Below, piece after piece: positions 11,157 to 22,675 of a stretch of 64,000 bases of DNA. The notes beneath the pieces are model-generated. The model saw only the letters and a program-made list of their open reading frames with translations. It ran no database searches and was not told the DNA's origin. This DNA is from Gliomastix tumulicola. Taxonomy: Eukaryota > Ascomycota > Sordariomycetes > Hypocreales > Bionectriaceae. How positions within the stretch are numbered: the first letter of the stretch is position 1; every line of letters starts with the position of its first letter. A program made the position numbers and the translations under genes. The DNA lies in the NCBI GenBank assembly GCA_001599755.1, contig BCHX01000004.1, positions 3,286,001-3,350,000 of the forward strand, in the 5' to 3' direction.

Positions 11157-12043
11157 TTTCATGTAGTGGAATCTCCAGGAGCCACAGTAAGCTGGAGGCT
11201 TAGTGCTTAGTTATATGCCTGTGACTCTCTCGAAGAGTTCAGTAGCTTCCTGGTTATTGCTGACTGATACTTGAATGAAGCACATCTTCATAGCTATAGC
11301 ATTTGCAGCTGAAAAGGGTAATGCTTCATCATTTGCAGGCAAATATTGGCCATTTGGAAGATGGGCAACGGAGGACTTGATCCGCAGTGGTGTCGCTGCT
11401 GCCATTTCCAGCCCGGATAGTCACCCGTCCAGCCTGAACAGCAGGCCGTCAGCAGGCCTGAGGTTACATGAGCCATGAATAGCACACGCAATCGCAGTGC
11501 CAACCCCTCCACGTAGCGGAACAGACCGAGCCTGGAGTGCTCCAACGTGGGGTAAAGCCTGCAAGTGAGGGGGCGCCCCCAGATATCGAATCCCCCCAGG
11601 TGATCACACCCACACTATCAGCGGCACTGATCATTGGGGGGTAGTTGACGTCCTGGAGCCGATCAGCCTCTAAGATGCCCTAGCGTCCTGCGTCTGGCAC
11701 TGCGAGGCAGATTGAGCATGAAATGCACATTGGCCTTGCTTTTGTCTCTGGGTGGGGGTTAGTGGAAGCATGAATAATGAGCATTACGAATGACGGCAGG
11801 CACCACCTCCCACTTGCTCCTGCCCAGCTTTCCGTCATACGTGGAACATTCCAAGACGGGCCTCTTCTCCGTTGTCCCTTGTAAAGTGCAGTTTGAGGGA
11901 GCCATCTGTCTGCGTTATAAGAGTCGTCATCCCATCCTTTGGCCTTCCATCTCTCAATTTTCACATCAGCACTGTTGAACCCAAATTATCGAACAGCATT
12001 ACACCTCTACGGACCGTTTCCCTCCCACCATCAGTTATACAGG
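11157..12043. other. Intergenic upstream of phosphoglycerate dehydrogenase
   Basis: This 887-bp region holds the 3' end of glo1 and the promoter and leader of the ser3-type gene. It contains a perfect 12-bp G/C palindrome (11569-11580) and further runs of G or C nearby (about 11590-11645). C+T-rich leader sequence precedes the ATG at 12044. No gene is seen. Confidence 0.6.
11569..11580. promoter_or_regulatory. Perfect GGGGGC/GCCCCC palindrome upstream of ser3-type gene
   Basis: GGGGGCGCCCCC is self-complementary over all 12 bases and sits about 465 bp before the start at 12044. It contains C4/AGGGG-like cores that C2H2 zinc-finger regulators bind in fungi. Function is a guess. Confidence 0.3.
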
Positions 12044-13753
12044 ATGGCACCCTCTGCAATAGACAGCCCTACAGCTTCCTCAGATCCTAACCGCCCGCGC
12101 ATCCTCGTTCCCGAGAAGGTCTCAGCGGATGGCCTTGCACTTCTCACCCCCCACTTCGAAGTTGACAGTGTTACGGGCCTATCAGCAGATGAACTCATCA
12201 CCAGGATCCCAAATTACCACGGTCTCATAGTCAGATCGGAGACTAAAGTCACTTCAGATGTCCTGAAAGCAGGAAAGAAGCTCAAAGTGGTAGCTCGCGC
12301 AGGAGTCGGCGTCGACAACATTGATGTGCCGGCTGCCACCAGCCAGGGCATCATCGTTGTCAACTCGCCCGCAGGCAATATTGTCGCGGCGGCCGAGCAC
12401 ACTATTGCTCTACTCATGGCTGTGGCTCGCAATGTCGGCCGCGCTGACGGAAGCATCAAGGCTGGAAAATGGGAGAGGAGCAAGCTTGTCGGCATCGAGG
12501 TTGGACACAAGACACTCGGCGTCATTGGCCTGGGAAAAGTCGGCCTGAAGGTTGCCCGAATGGCAAAGGGCTTGGGCATGAAGGTCACTGCCGTCGATCC
12601 CTACGCCAGCCCGGACGTCGCTCGCGAAGAGGGAGTGACGCTGGCTTCTTCCCTGGAGAGTATCTTGCCCGAAGTCGATTTCCTGACGATCCATACCCCT
12701 CTCCTGGCAACGACGTTGGATTTGCTTGGAGAAGTCGAATTCCAGAAAATGAAGAAGACGGCCAGAGTTCTCAACGTCGCTCGAGGTGGCGTGTACAACG
12801 AGGCGGCATTGCTAAAGGCCCTCGACGAGGGATGGATCGCAGGAGCCGGTCTTGACGTGTTCACGTCGGAACCAGTGCAGCCAGACTCTGTTGCGGCTCA
12901 ACTGACCAAGCACCCGAAGGTTGTCGCGACTCCCCATCTCGGGGCTTCAACACTGGAGGCACAAGAGAATGTGTCCTTGGACGTCTGCACGCAGGTTCTG
13001 GAAATCATGAGGGGAGGACTTCCCACCAGCGCAGTCAATGCGCCCATTATCCTGCCTGAGGAGTATCAGAAACTGCAGCCCTCCGTCCAGCTTGTCGAGA
13101 AGATGGGTCGTCTCTACACCCAGCATTTTGTGAAGGGTCAAGGAGCCAAAGTCGGCGGCCGCAAATTCGATATTGTCTACCACGGCGATCTGACCAAAAT
13201 GCGCAACACAAGACCGCTGGTGGCTGCTCTCCTGAAGGGGCTCGTGGCTGCGTTCAGCGAGACCAATGTCAACATTGTCAACGCTGAGCTGATCGCCAAA
13301 GAGAAGGATATTGTCATCAACGAGACTTTTGCGAGCGAGTCTTCAACTCGACTGTACCCCAATCTCGTCTCTCTAAGAGCCCACGACAATGGTCACGGCA
13401 AGCCCGGAAGCGAGCAGGTTATCGAGGGGTACACATCAGGAACAAGAACTTACATCTCGAAGCTTGACCGCTTCAGTGCGACCTTCTCCCCCGAAGGCAC
13501 GCTGCTTGTGCTTCACAACCACGACAACCCTGGGAAGATCGGGCGGGTAGGGACTGTGTTAGGCCGACATGAGATCAACATCACCTTCATGCAGGTCGCG
13601 GGTCTAGACCCGGTCCTGCATAAGAACGGTCAGGAGGCCAATGATAATGAAGCTCTCATGATCCTGGGAGTCGACGGGCCGATGACGGACGGTCTCATTG
13701 ACGACTTGCGAAAGTCGGAGGGCATTCTGGATGTGAGCATGGTATCCCTGTAA
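12044..13753 (+). CDS. ser3: D-3-phosphoglycerate dehydrogenase
   Basis: A single intronless exon starts at ATG 12044 (MAPSAIDSPTASSDPNRPRI) and codes for 569 residues. The frame is open upstream but lacks an ATG. The enzyme oxidises 3-phosphoglycerate to 3-phosphohydroxypyruvate, the first step of cytosolic serine synthesis. The substrate domain starts RILVPEKVSADGL. The Rossmann motif LGVIGLGKVG is near residues 159-168. The catalytic Arg lies in NVARGGV near 247, and the catalytic His in TPHLGAST near 297. After residue ~320 comes the extra substrate-binding domain, then a C-terminal ACT domain (TLLVLHNHDNPGKIGRVGTV near 487). This is the long type-1 form with both additional domains, like bacterial and mammalian enzymes. 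ACT domains often bind serine, but inhibition here is not shown. The assignment is secure. Confidence 0.96.
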   Translation: MAPSAIDSPTASSDPNRPRILVPEKVSADGLALLTPHFEVDSVTGLSADELITRIPNYHGLIVRSETKVTSDVLKAGKKLKVVARAGVGVDNIDVPAATSQGIIVVNSPAGNIVAAAEHTIALLMAVARNVGRADGSIKAGKWERSKLVGIEVGHKTLGVIGLGKVGLKVARMAKGLGMKVTAVDPYASPDVAREEGVTLASSLESILPEVDFLTIHTPLLATTLDLLGEVEFQKMKKTARVLNVARGGVYNEAALLKALDEGWIAGAGLDVFTSEPVQPDSVAAQLTKHPKVVATPHLGASTLEAQENVSLDVCTQVLEIMRGGLPTSAVNAPIILPEEYQKLQPSVQLVEKMGRLYTQHFVKGQGAKVGGRKFDIVYHGDLTKMRNTRPLVAALLKGLVAAFSETNVNIVNAELIAKEKDIVINETFASESSTRLYPNLVSLRAHDNGHGKPGSEQVIEGYTSGTRTYISKLDRFSATFSPEGTLLVLHNHDNPGKIGRVGTVLGRHEINITFMQVAGLDPVLHKNGQEANDNEALMILGVDGPMTDGLIDDLRKSEGILDVSMVSL

Positions 13754-14483
13754 CGAGAGACAAACCCTGTGAGGGCACGAGGACATGGGATGATGTTCCC
13801 CTTTAGCTACAGCAGTAAACGAGAATGATGGCGAGAGGGGACCCGTCTCTTGCAGATCGCAGCACCTCTCTCGGAACCAAAGAGTGATCAAATAAGCTCC
13901 TCTCCCTCTGCCAATTGCAATTGCCGGGGCGCTGCTCTATCAGGGTTCATGCCATCATACAAAACCCACCTCAGGACGGACAGCCTCCGTTAGCCTTTAA
14001 GGCTGGCGAGTGCGGCCAATCAGACCCCCGCTTGGCGTCATGTTACAGGGAACTACCCGCCCAAGCTCACTAAATGCGGCCAGAGAACCGTTCCATCGTA
14101 AAAGGCGCTAGTGAGAGCTTACGACGAGGCGGCCTCCACCTCGAGCAGCTGCTCGGTCGACTTCCATTCTTTTCCTTTTCCTGTCTTCCGACGTCCCCAA
14201 ACCAGCCCTCCAGTAGTACACGTACTGAAGAGATCTCGCTGCCTTGAAGGCTGGCTGCTGCGGCACCGCGAGTAGCGCCTGTTTCTACACCTGCCTGGCT
14301 CTTTGTTGCCCTCGGCTCTTTGTTCCACGAACTGCAAGTGGGCTGTCTAGCTACACTGCCGAGATCCAAATCTGGGCCTCATCCCTCGAACTCCAGCTTC
14401 ACGCAGACCCGAACCGCCGATCAATAAAGCGCGCGCATCGTATCCGATCTAGTCCTCGAACCATCGCAGACCGACTCCTTATT
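13754..14483. other. Intergenic upstream of mam3
   Basis: This 730-bp gap between two plus-strand genes should hold the terminator of ser3 and the promoter and leader of mam3. No gene or RNA is visible. Confidence 0.6.
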
Positions 14484-16355
14484 ATGCGGCGACAAGCACC
14501 CTCAATTGGAATTGGCGCTTTGCGCCCGGCCGTCCTCGGCCTGGGGCGGATGGTTAGCATGGGCCTGTCGTTCGTCGCGGCAGCTCCCCTCACGGAAAGG
14601 GGCCATGAAGATGACGACCACCACGAAGGAGGAACGCCAATTTGGGTTCTCGCCATCGCCTCGCTGGCCTTGACACTGATTGGAGGTGTCTTTGCCGGTC
14701 TTACTATTGCGTGAGTGTCCTTCGTCTGAAGTCGACTCGGAACCCTGCTAATGACGACACAGCTTGATGGGGCAGGATAGCATATACCTCCAGGTCCTAT
14801 CAGGGGATCCTACCGAGCCGCAACATAAGAATGCGAAGAGGGTGTTGGACCTTCTCAACAAGGGGAAGCACTGGGTGCTTGTCACGCTCCTGCTCTCCAA
14901 CGTTATTGTGAACGAATCTCTCCCTGTTGTTCTCGACCGCACCCTCGGCGGGGGTGTTGCGGCTGTGGTCGGCAGTACGGTACTCATTGGTAAGAAGAAT
15001 CTCCATGGGGGAAAACTCTTGACAGGGCTTTGCTAATGGGTTGCGCAGTCATTTTCGGCGAAATTGTTCCCCAGTCAGTATGCGTCCGCTACGGTCTTCC
15101 CATCGGTGGGTACATGTCGAAACCGGTCCTCCTCCTTATGTATGTCATGAGCCCCGTCGCGTGGCCGACAGCCAAGCTTCTCGATTGGATCCTTGGTGAA
15201 GACCATGGGACTGTATACAAGAAGAGCGGTCTCAAGACCCTCGTCACCCTCCACAAGTCTCTGGGAGAGCTATCCGAGCGACTGAATCAGGACGAGGTCA
15301 CCATCATCACCGCCGTGTTGGACCTCAAGGAGAAGCCCGTTAGCGAAGTCATGACGCCTATGAACGACGTGTTTACCCTCTCTGAGGATCATGTGCTGGA
15401 CGAGAAGACCATGGACAAGATCCTTTCGTCCGGCTACTCCAGGATTCCCGTGTACCGCGCTGGGAACTCGTCCGACTTTGTGGGCATCCTGTTGGTGAAG
15501 ACGCTCATCACCTACGATCCCGAGGACGAAATCCCGGTCAGGGATGTGCAGCTGGGTGCGGTCGTTGAGACGCGACCGGAGACGAGCTGCCTCGACATCA
15601 TCAACTTCTTCCAGGAGGGAAAGTCGCATCTTGTTCTTGTGTCCGAGTACCCTGGAGGCGACCACGGGGCTCTCGGTGTCGTGACGCTTGAAGATGTTAT
15701 TGAGGAGCTCATTGGAGAGTACGTATACACTTGGTATATGATGAGTTACACACCGCTAATCAATTGTTTTAGGGAAATTGTTGACGAATCGGACGTATAC
15801 GTTGATGTCCACAAGGCTATTCGTCGCCTAACGCCAGCGCCCCGAGCCCGCCGTATCGAGGCTGCGGCGGCCGTGGCCGCTGCTAAGAAGACGACGGAAC
15901 ACCCCGTTCTTGTCGACATCGGCGAGGACACTGAGGGAAACACACTCCAAGTGGGCTCTCTGGGTGCACACAGCGACAGCGGAAGCCTCGAAGCCAGCGG
16001 GCCGAGAACGGCCATCTTCATGAAGCGCAGGAGTTCCGCCGGCCCCGACGGCCGTCTGGAGAACCATCCCGTGCCGGTCAAAGCATCCCTCGAGGAGATG
16101 AAGAGGGAACTGCGACTCGGTCCTGCAAACCGGGCAGCCAAGCCCAACAACATGAAGAAGGAGAGCGTTTTCAAGATTAAGCAGGGCCTGTCGGTGACGC
16201 ACGCTACCGCTGGCGGGCATAGGATGCCACCGCGAGCCGCGTCAGTGGCTGGAGAGGAGGTGCCGAGGATCCTAGTGGACGATGAGAGGACGCCTCTTAT
16301 TACTAAGGATTTGGCAGAGCAGAGTTCGAAGGCGAACGGGAGTCGGGATTCATAA
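14484..16355 (+). CDS. mam3: Mam3/CNNM-family metal transporter with DUF21 and CBS domains
   Basis: Four exons (14484-14710, 14763-14989, 15049-15718, 15773-16355) join to 568 residues. The start gives MRRQAPSIGIGAL and a weak signal-like segment. A transmembrane DUF21/CNNM domain follows: WVLAIASLALTLIGGVFAGL, then LLLSNVIVNESLPVVLDRTL, then IFGEIVPQSVCVRYG and LLLMYVMSPVAWPTAKLLDW. Two CBS motifs come next (EVMTPMNDVFTLSED and the segment ending GALGVVTLEDVIEELIGEEI), followed by the typical VDESDVYVDVHKAI. Yeast Mam3 sits in the vacuolar membrane and affects manganese and other metals; animal CNNMs handle magnesium. The tail is basic and disordered. All three introns fall within conserved blocks and restore them exactly. 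Confidence 0.92.
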
Positions 16356-16639
16356 CCGGGGTTGCTTGCAGGGTTCTTGCTTTGCTTTTCTTGTCTGTTT
16401 CTTGTGTGGCTGGCCATCGGTGGGATTGTAATATATATCCAAGACAGAGGGCGAAAGACCGCGAGGCATAGATTGGAGCCACCGCACAGTCTCTTTCTTT
16501 GTCTAGTCTAGGTATCCTTATATAGTGACGAGACTAGCCGCCGCGCTCCTAGCTCTTGAGCTTTCTTCTGGCATGTGTTTAATCTACCTTTCCGCTTACT
16601 TCATCTCATCTTTTTTTTGGATCTGACTTGACGGGTTGA

Positions 16640-17882
16640 TTAATCGTACCAAATGGCATTCATACCAAAGCCAGGCTCGGGCACCCTGCATCTAGCCACC
16701 CGAGCGAGGAACTCATCCTGCCAGCGGTAAATCTCCAGCCAACCCTCCTGATCGTCCGTGATGGCCACCCACTCATCCGTCCAGTCGCTCGGCGCAACAG
16801 CATTGCTGTGCCCGCCGCTCGTCGGCGTCGGATTCAGGCAGATCTGCCGCTCGATAGCCCCGTTCTCCCCGAGCTTGAACGCGGAGACGTACCCGGTCAG
16901 GTCGAAGCTGTTAGCGCGCGACGACGCGAACAGATACCGCCCGGAGTACGACAGCGCGCACACGTCGGCGCGGTACTGCGTCCAGCGGCCGGGGACGCCC
17001 GGCGGGATGAGCGGGAAGACCCTGTGCGTGTACACGGGCAGCCGCGTGGCCGGGTCGATCAGGTACTCGCGCAGGACGTTGCCGTGCTCCATGAGGGCGT
17101 AGAGGTAGTTGCCCGACGGGTGCATGGCGACCCAGCGCGGGTGGTCCCTCTCGTCCGGGCAGTCGACGCTGCCGACGAGGTCGACCTCTGGCTTGGAGGG
17201 GTCGCGCTTGCGGTGCACCCAGAGCTTGTTGGCCTTGAGGTCCGCCGAGTAGAGGTACTCGCCCGTCGGGTCGAAGACCATGCCGTGGATGCCCGTGTTC
17301 TCCTGGTAGGGGTAGTTCTGGACGTTGGTCTCGAGGGCGCCGCTGCTGCCCGAGACGGAGAAGACGGCGCCGTGGCCGGCGTGCTTGTAGAAGGGGTTGC
17401 AGTAGACGCCGTAGGGGGGCTTGTCGGCGGCGAGGAGGAAGATGGCGCGGGTGTTTGTCTCGGACGAGGAGGCCAGGGCTGGGACAATCGTATGGGTCAG
17501 CGTCAGTGTCCTCGTTTTGCCAAAGGGGACGTTTTTGTCTGTTGAGTGAGAGAGAGGACTCACGGTGATGGGTCATGGAGTGGGAGGCCTGGTGGACGAT
17601 GGACGTGGGAGACTCGACGGCGAAGCTCGACCACTTCTTCATGGCCGCGCCGTAGATGTTCTTCTTGGCATGCTATTCCCACGACAATGGTCAGCTTCTG
17701 TGACTCTCTCTACATGGTGAGTCTTTGCAGCTCACATCGAACGTCATCCACGAGATGGGCTCGTCCTGTGGGATCTCGGTCCGCTTGACGAGCTCCAGCT
17801 TGAGCGTCTCATCGTCAAACGCAAAAGTAAAAATGGCACCCGGCGGCGTCCAGGTGCCGACCATGAGATGGTGAACAGGCAT
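16640..17882 (-). CDS. 3-carboxy-cis,cis-muconate cyclase
   Basis: Three exons (17882-17736, 17672-17564, 17478-16640) join to 364 residues, almost the size I recall for the Neurospora enzyme (about 366). It converts 3-carboxy-cis,cis-muconate to 3-carboxymuconolactone in the protocatechuate branch of the beta-ketoadipate pathway, which degrades lignin-derived aromatics. It is a seven-bladed beta-propeller of the lactonase type. Matching blocks include NTRAIFLLAADKPPYGVYCN, YQENTGIHGMVFDPTGEYLY, HPRWVAMHPSGNYLYALMEH, RADVCALSYSGRYLFASSRA and the C-terminus EPGFGMNAIWYD. I chose ATG 17882 (MPVHHLMVGTWTPPG) because the family starts there; an in-frame ATG at 17987 would add a low-complexity leader. 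The second intron (85 bp) uses the acceptor at 17479. The neighbour erg27 is divergent and unrelated. Confidence 0.93.
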
Positions 17883-19245
17883 CGCGAAGGAAGAAGAGGA
17901 CGAGAAGGGGCAGCCTTGCGCCAGTCGATTCACAAGCCGAGTCGAGCTTCTTCTATTCCAGCACGAGGACGCGAAGCGGGAGAGCATGGAGAGTCGACGA
18001 AAGATCGAACAGAAAGCCTTGGTCTTAGTAAACTACCGGCGCTTCTCCATTCGCTCGCTCGCTCGCTCGCTAACCATTCATCCAGCTCTTCTCTGCTTTC
18101 TGTCGGTCCCTCACAGGCTCCGAGTAGTTCTCGCCAGCTTGCCCATAACGTCGGGACGGCGGAGGGGCCCTCACGCTGCCGCTGCCGCTGCCGCGAAACC
18201 ATGCCGCGATTTGTTTTGCCGGGGCGGCGAGCGCTGGATGAATCTTCATCCCCCCTCTTTGTGGTGCTAGCTCTCGCTAAAAAGGCCAAACCCCGCCTGC
18301 TGAAGGTGGTGGGATCTGGCGGGGATGGTGGGGGAGTCGGCGACCAGACTGTGAATTAACTATTAGGGGGTTGAGAATCAGTGGACGGCCGACGAGTTTT
18401 GCAAGAGGAGATTGAGACGGTAGGTTCTTTAAGATGCCGGACGGAGCTGGACGGCGCATTTATAGAAGACAGGATCTTGAATTATTCATCTCAATGGGCT
18501 CGTGCTTCCCCGGGTTGGAGTCGCCAATCTCAACGGCTTGGGCAATCATTGGGATCTTCGACCACGATGCTTCGTCTGGTTGATGGCAATTATGAAGGTG
18601 ACTAGCATGTAGGAAATAAGATACAAAGACGTTCTTCGTATCATACTCATCGACGTCCGTTATGTAGGAAACTCCTGCATCCATCTCTTATCGACCCAGC
18701 AGCACCAGACTACAATGTACAAGGGGAGGCAGTTCATCATCCCCAAGATCTAGATCTAGATTTGCTGGACCGGGGGCGGGCTGACACGGCCGGTAGTAGG
18801 CAGGGCATTATACACGCTGCACCTGTTGGTATATATGGCAAGTATAAGGTTATGTATAACATTGGGTGGCTTTGCATGCGTTTGTGTTCCACCAAGTACA
18901 AGTCGATGATGAAATTCAGTGAGGTGATGAATCGGAATCGATGATGAGCAGACCAGGAAGGAAAGACGGTGACCCGGGGGAAGGAGGCAACCACGGAGAC
19001 CCACTTGCCCCCTAGGACGATTTTCAGGGTCCGTGGATTTGGCATCGCAGCAAAGCCACAAAAGCCTCCCCCTTTTTCCTGATTGAAGGCCGCTTTCTCG
19101 ACGTTCTGAAGCGTTACTTGTGACGCGTGTGCCATCTCTGCAATCGAAATCGTCTTGTAGCCGCCTGTTCAGCTTCAATTGCAAGATCAATTCCTCGCCG
19201 AGTGCCGTCCGCCTACCCCAGGACGACGTGAAACTTGTGCCGGCC
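17883..19245. other. Divergent promoter region between the cyclase gene and erg27
   Basis: This 1.36 kb gap should carry both promoters. It includes a short CTCG/GCTC tandem run around 18051-18070 and GC-rich stretches. Open frames of up to ~190 codons occur on the minus strand near 18756-19331 but show no family features. No RNA gene is seen. Confidence 0.55.
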
Positions 19246-20847
19246 ATGGCTGACGTGGGAGCTCCGAGAGCTGCCCCATGGGACGGAGCTGCGGCCCATG
19301 AGCAGCTCTTTGTGCTTATCACTGGTGCCAACAGGTAAGCAATTGCGGCGAGCCGTAAATGTCACCCCCCCATTCCTGCTTGGCATCCTACTGAACGCTT
19401 GTCTTCTCTCAGTGGTATTGGACTAAGCACCGGGGAGCGTCTGATCGACGAGTTCCTGGCGACACGATCCCTGACCTCGCACCTCATCCTCCTACCGACC
19501 ACACGCTCCGCCTCCAAGAGCAGAGAGACGATCCGCTCCCTACGAACGTACGCCGACCGCGCCGCCCAGTCGCCCGTCCTCCAGTCCCGTGGCGATGGGA
19601 ACGCGGCCGCTCGAATCCACATCCTCAGCGTCCAGCTCGACCTCTGCGACCTGCGCCATGTCCATTCGCTGGCCGAGAAGCTATGCACGGGCACCGTGAG
19701 CAACCCGGAGGGCACCGAGGGACCGGATGCGCAGCTGAAGGGTGTCCGGGTGCCTAGGCTGGACAGCGTCGTGTTCAATGCCGCGTACGGTGGCTGGTCC
19801 GGGGTGAACTATGCCATGGCGATCTGGAAGTTCTTGACGGAGGGAATTGTCCAGTCCGTCACCTGGCCGACGTTCAAGTTGGCGCTGCCAACCCGCATCC
19901 TGAACAAGAGCCCGGCATACAACTATGTAAGTTTTGCCTTGGTTCTTGACAGTACTGCGAATACGCGAGTCTGACATCTGTGTGTGTGCGTGCGTGTTTA
20001 GCCTGCCAAACCCCCGCTCGGCGAGGTCTTCTGCGCCTGCGTCTTCGGACACTACGTCTTCGCCCACCAGCTGGCCCCGATCCTCAGACGGCCCCAGGGC
20101 TCCTCCGTCCCCCCCGCGCGCATCATCTGGTCGTCGAGTCTGGAGGCCCTCGCCGAGACGTACAACCCAGACGACATCCAGGGATTCCGGTCTCCGACGC
20201 CTTACGAGTCCGCGAAGCGCTTGACCGACCTGTTGGTCCTGACGCAGAACCTCCCCTCCGTCCGCCCCAACTCGGCGTCGTTCCTCACCACCCCCGAAGG
20301 CGACGCTGCGGGCGACGATGGCTATGAATCTCCGCGGATGTATCTCAGCCACCCGGGCATCGTCGCGAGCACGCTGTTCCCGCTCCCCTGGTTCCTCTTC
20401 TGGGCGTATCAGCTCGTGATTCTCATCGCCCGCTGGCTCGGATCGCCGTGGCACACCTTCGACGCCTACTCGGGCGCCAAGTCCGCCGCCTGGATCGTCC
20501 TGCAGGAGCAGACGGCCCTCGACGCCCTGCACGCCGACCGCGTGAAATGGGGCAGCGGCACCGACCGCAGCGGCCGCAACCTCGTCAAGGAGACCGAGGT
20601 CGAGGGCTGGGGCTGGCAGGGCAAGGTGGAGGAGGATATCTCGGCCGACGTCGACGGCGTGACGGGCGTGCTGCGGAAGCGCATCGGCAGGAAGCGGGAC
20701 GCGGCCGATCTCACCGAGGATGATCTCGTGCGGTTCGAGGAGCTTGGTGCCGAGTGCTGGGACGAGATGGAGGATCTGAGGCAGGAGTGGGCTGAGATTC
20801 TCGAGCTCGACGCTCCCAAGCCCAACGGCAACAAGAGTCGACAGTAG
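19246..20847 (+). CDS. erg27: 3-ketosteroid reductase (sterol C-4 demethylation complex)
   Basis: Three exons (19246-19334, 19413-19926, 20002-20847) join to 482 residues. Erg27 is the NADPH-dependent 3-keto reductase that works with Erg25 and Erg26 at the endoplasmic reticulum to remove the C-4 methyls during ergosterol synthesis. The SDR cofactor motif TGANSGIG is formed exactly across the first splice junction (residues ~27-34). The catalytic pair is in YESAKR. Other family blocks are LPRLDSVVFNAAYGGW-like sequence (here VPRLDSVVFNAAYGG), GEVFCACVFGHYVFAHQLAP and ARIIWSSSLEA. A hydrophobic span (PLPWFLFWAYQLVILIARWL) near residues 330-350 suits membrane attachment. This enzyme family is the target of hydroxyanilide fungicides. 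The C-terminus is long and charged. Confidence 0.94.
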
Positions 20848-21097
20848 ACAAGACGCCATTAGAAGTAAAGTAATTTGAATCTCATCATACATTAACCTGG
20901 GTATATAGTCCTAGAAGCCACTGCAACCGTGTAATACATTCGTGTACAAATCATTCCCAATCCGCCTGCCCCGAACGCCCTTGCTAGCTAAACCTGAGAA
21001 TGAGAAAAAAAAACCGAAGCCATGTCATGTCCACCTGATAAGTCGCAGCACTGCCATGCCGCATCTCGTTCCAAGGAGCAGTGTAGAGAAGGGAGCC

Positions 21098-22675
21098 TCA
21101 AGCCTCCTCCTCATTATCGGCGCCGCGGTTCTGCGCACGATCGTCGTGTGCTATGCGACGAAGGTTCACATTCTCCCGGCGACCGAAGAGTCCCAGCGAC
21201 AGCGGGATGAGTCCCACGACCATGGCGATGACGGCCTGGAAGATGAGCGCGTTCTTCATATTCTTCGGCGGGTTCGCATCCTCTCCCGCGACGAGCGCAT
21301 CGCTGACAATGATGAAGATGGCGCCGAAGAGCTGGCCGCCCGCCCAGGCGATGGTGGACGTGACCTCGGGGCTGAGGGGGTGGCTCAGCTCAATGAGACA
21401 CTCGAGGACGACGGGGACGAGGGCGAAGCACGACGCGCCCAGGACGGCGAGGACGACGTACGGCCCTGCGATGGAGCGCGTCTCGGGCATCCAGGTGAAG
21501 GCGAGGTAGCTGAGCGCGATGATGGGGACGAGCACGCGGATGGCGAGGAGGAACTTCTTGGTGCGGTCGAGGATGGGGCTCGTGACGGCGGCGGTGACGA
21601 GGCCGACGGCGATGAGGACGGCGCCGCCGATGCCCGCCTCGTCGTTGGTGAAGCCGTAGGGGCCCATCATCTGGAACAGCAGCGACGAGGTCGAGTTGAA
21701 GAAGCCGACGTAGATGGCGAAGGGGAAGAGCAAGAGCCAGATCTCGACGGAGCTGAAGAGGGCGCCGACAGATTCGCGGAGACTGAGCTTGGGCGTCTCG
21801 GAGGAGGGGCCGACGGGGGTAGGAGGCGCGGCCGGGACGATGACGGCCGGGAGGCAGCAGGCAGTCGACTAGGGAGGAAGAAGAGGAGTCAGCATGAAGC
21901 ACAGTAGCAGAGCATGTAGTGGCATTCTTACCAAGATAGAGACGCGGAAAACCATGCTGGAGATGTCGCTTGGCTTAGACACCCAGAAAGGAATAATCAG
22001 CTGTCCCAGGGCAGCACCAAGCGGGTTCGCGAGACTCATGATGGCCGTCGCCGCCACTCGGCCGCGATTGGTGAACCACAGATCCGAGTAGCGCGTGGGC
22101 GCAGCCAGGATGAAGGGCTGGGCGAAGCCGATGATGATCTCGCCAGCCATGGCGTAAGCCACGTCACCTCCGTCCTTGCTCCTCGAGCCGGCATAACGAA
22201 TCCAGTTGCCGAGGAGCATGAGGCCGGCAGCGATGAGGAGAGCCGTCTTTAGGCTGCGGTGCAGGACGAAGATGGTAAGCGGGAAGACGAAGACAAAGGC
22301 GAGGAAGAAGGCGGTGCTGATCCAGTTGATGGTCGACTCCGAGACGCTGTAGTATTCCGCGGCGTGGTTGGCGACGGGTGCGAAGGTGAGCCAGTCCCAA
22401 GAGACAATGATGTTCATGAGCGTCAGCTGCGCCAGGCCGATCCAGCGACGGCGATAGGTACGATAGCCGGTGGAAACATTGTCGCCGACCTCCTCGCTCT
22501 CGACGGAGCGCGTCCTAAGCGCACGCAGAGTCAGGTCCTGAGGCTCAGGCTCCTTCTTGCCATTGGCGCGCGCGACGAGGCGAGAAACGGCGTTGGTGCT
22601 CTGGCCCGAGGGCTCGCTCAACGAGTCAACAGACTGAGGCGCGGCGCGCTCGTCTTCTTTCTTGCTGGCGTCCAT
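21098..22675 (-). CDS. FLVCR-like major facilitator superfamily transporter
   Basis: Two exons, 22675-21932 and 21868-21098, join in phase 0 over a 63-bp intron to give 504 residues. After a charged N-terminus of ~85 residues the protein has about 12 membrane spans. Sequence such as LTLMNIIVSWDWLTFAPVAN, VSESTINWISTAFFLAFVFV and LGNWIRYAGSR is typical of the FLVCR/DIRC2 branch of the MFS, which in animals moves heme, choline or ethanolamine. The second half includes YVGFFNSTSSLLFQMMGPYG and ends in a charged cytosolic tail. The substrate in fungi is unknown, so I give only the family. Its 3' end lies 250 bp from the convergent erg27 3' end. Confidence 0.85.

Noticed and set aside
19681..20892. 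403-codon open frame antisense to erg27
   Set aside because: Shadow of the biased coding strand and crosses the confirmed erg27 exon; no family features.
16640..22675. Secondary-metabolite or catabolic gene cluster around the carboxymuconate cyclase
   Set aside because: Neighbours are sterol synthesis and an MFS transporter of FLVCR type; no protocatechuate dioxygenase, regulator, PKS, NRPS or P450 is present.
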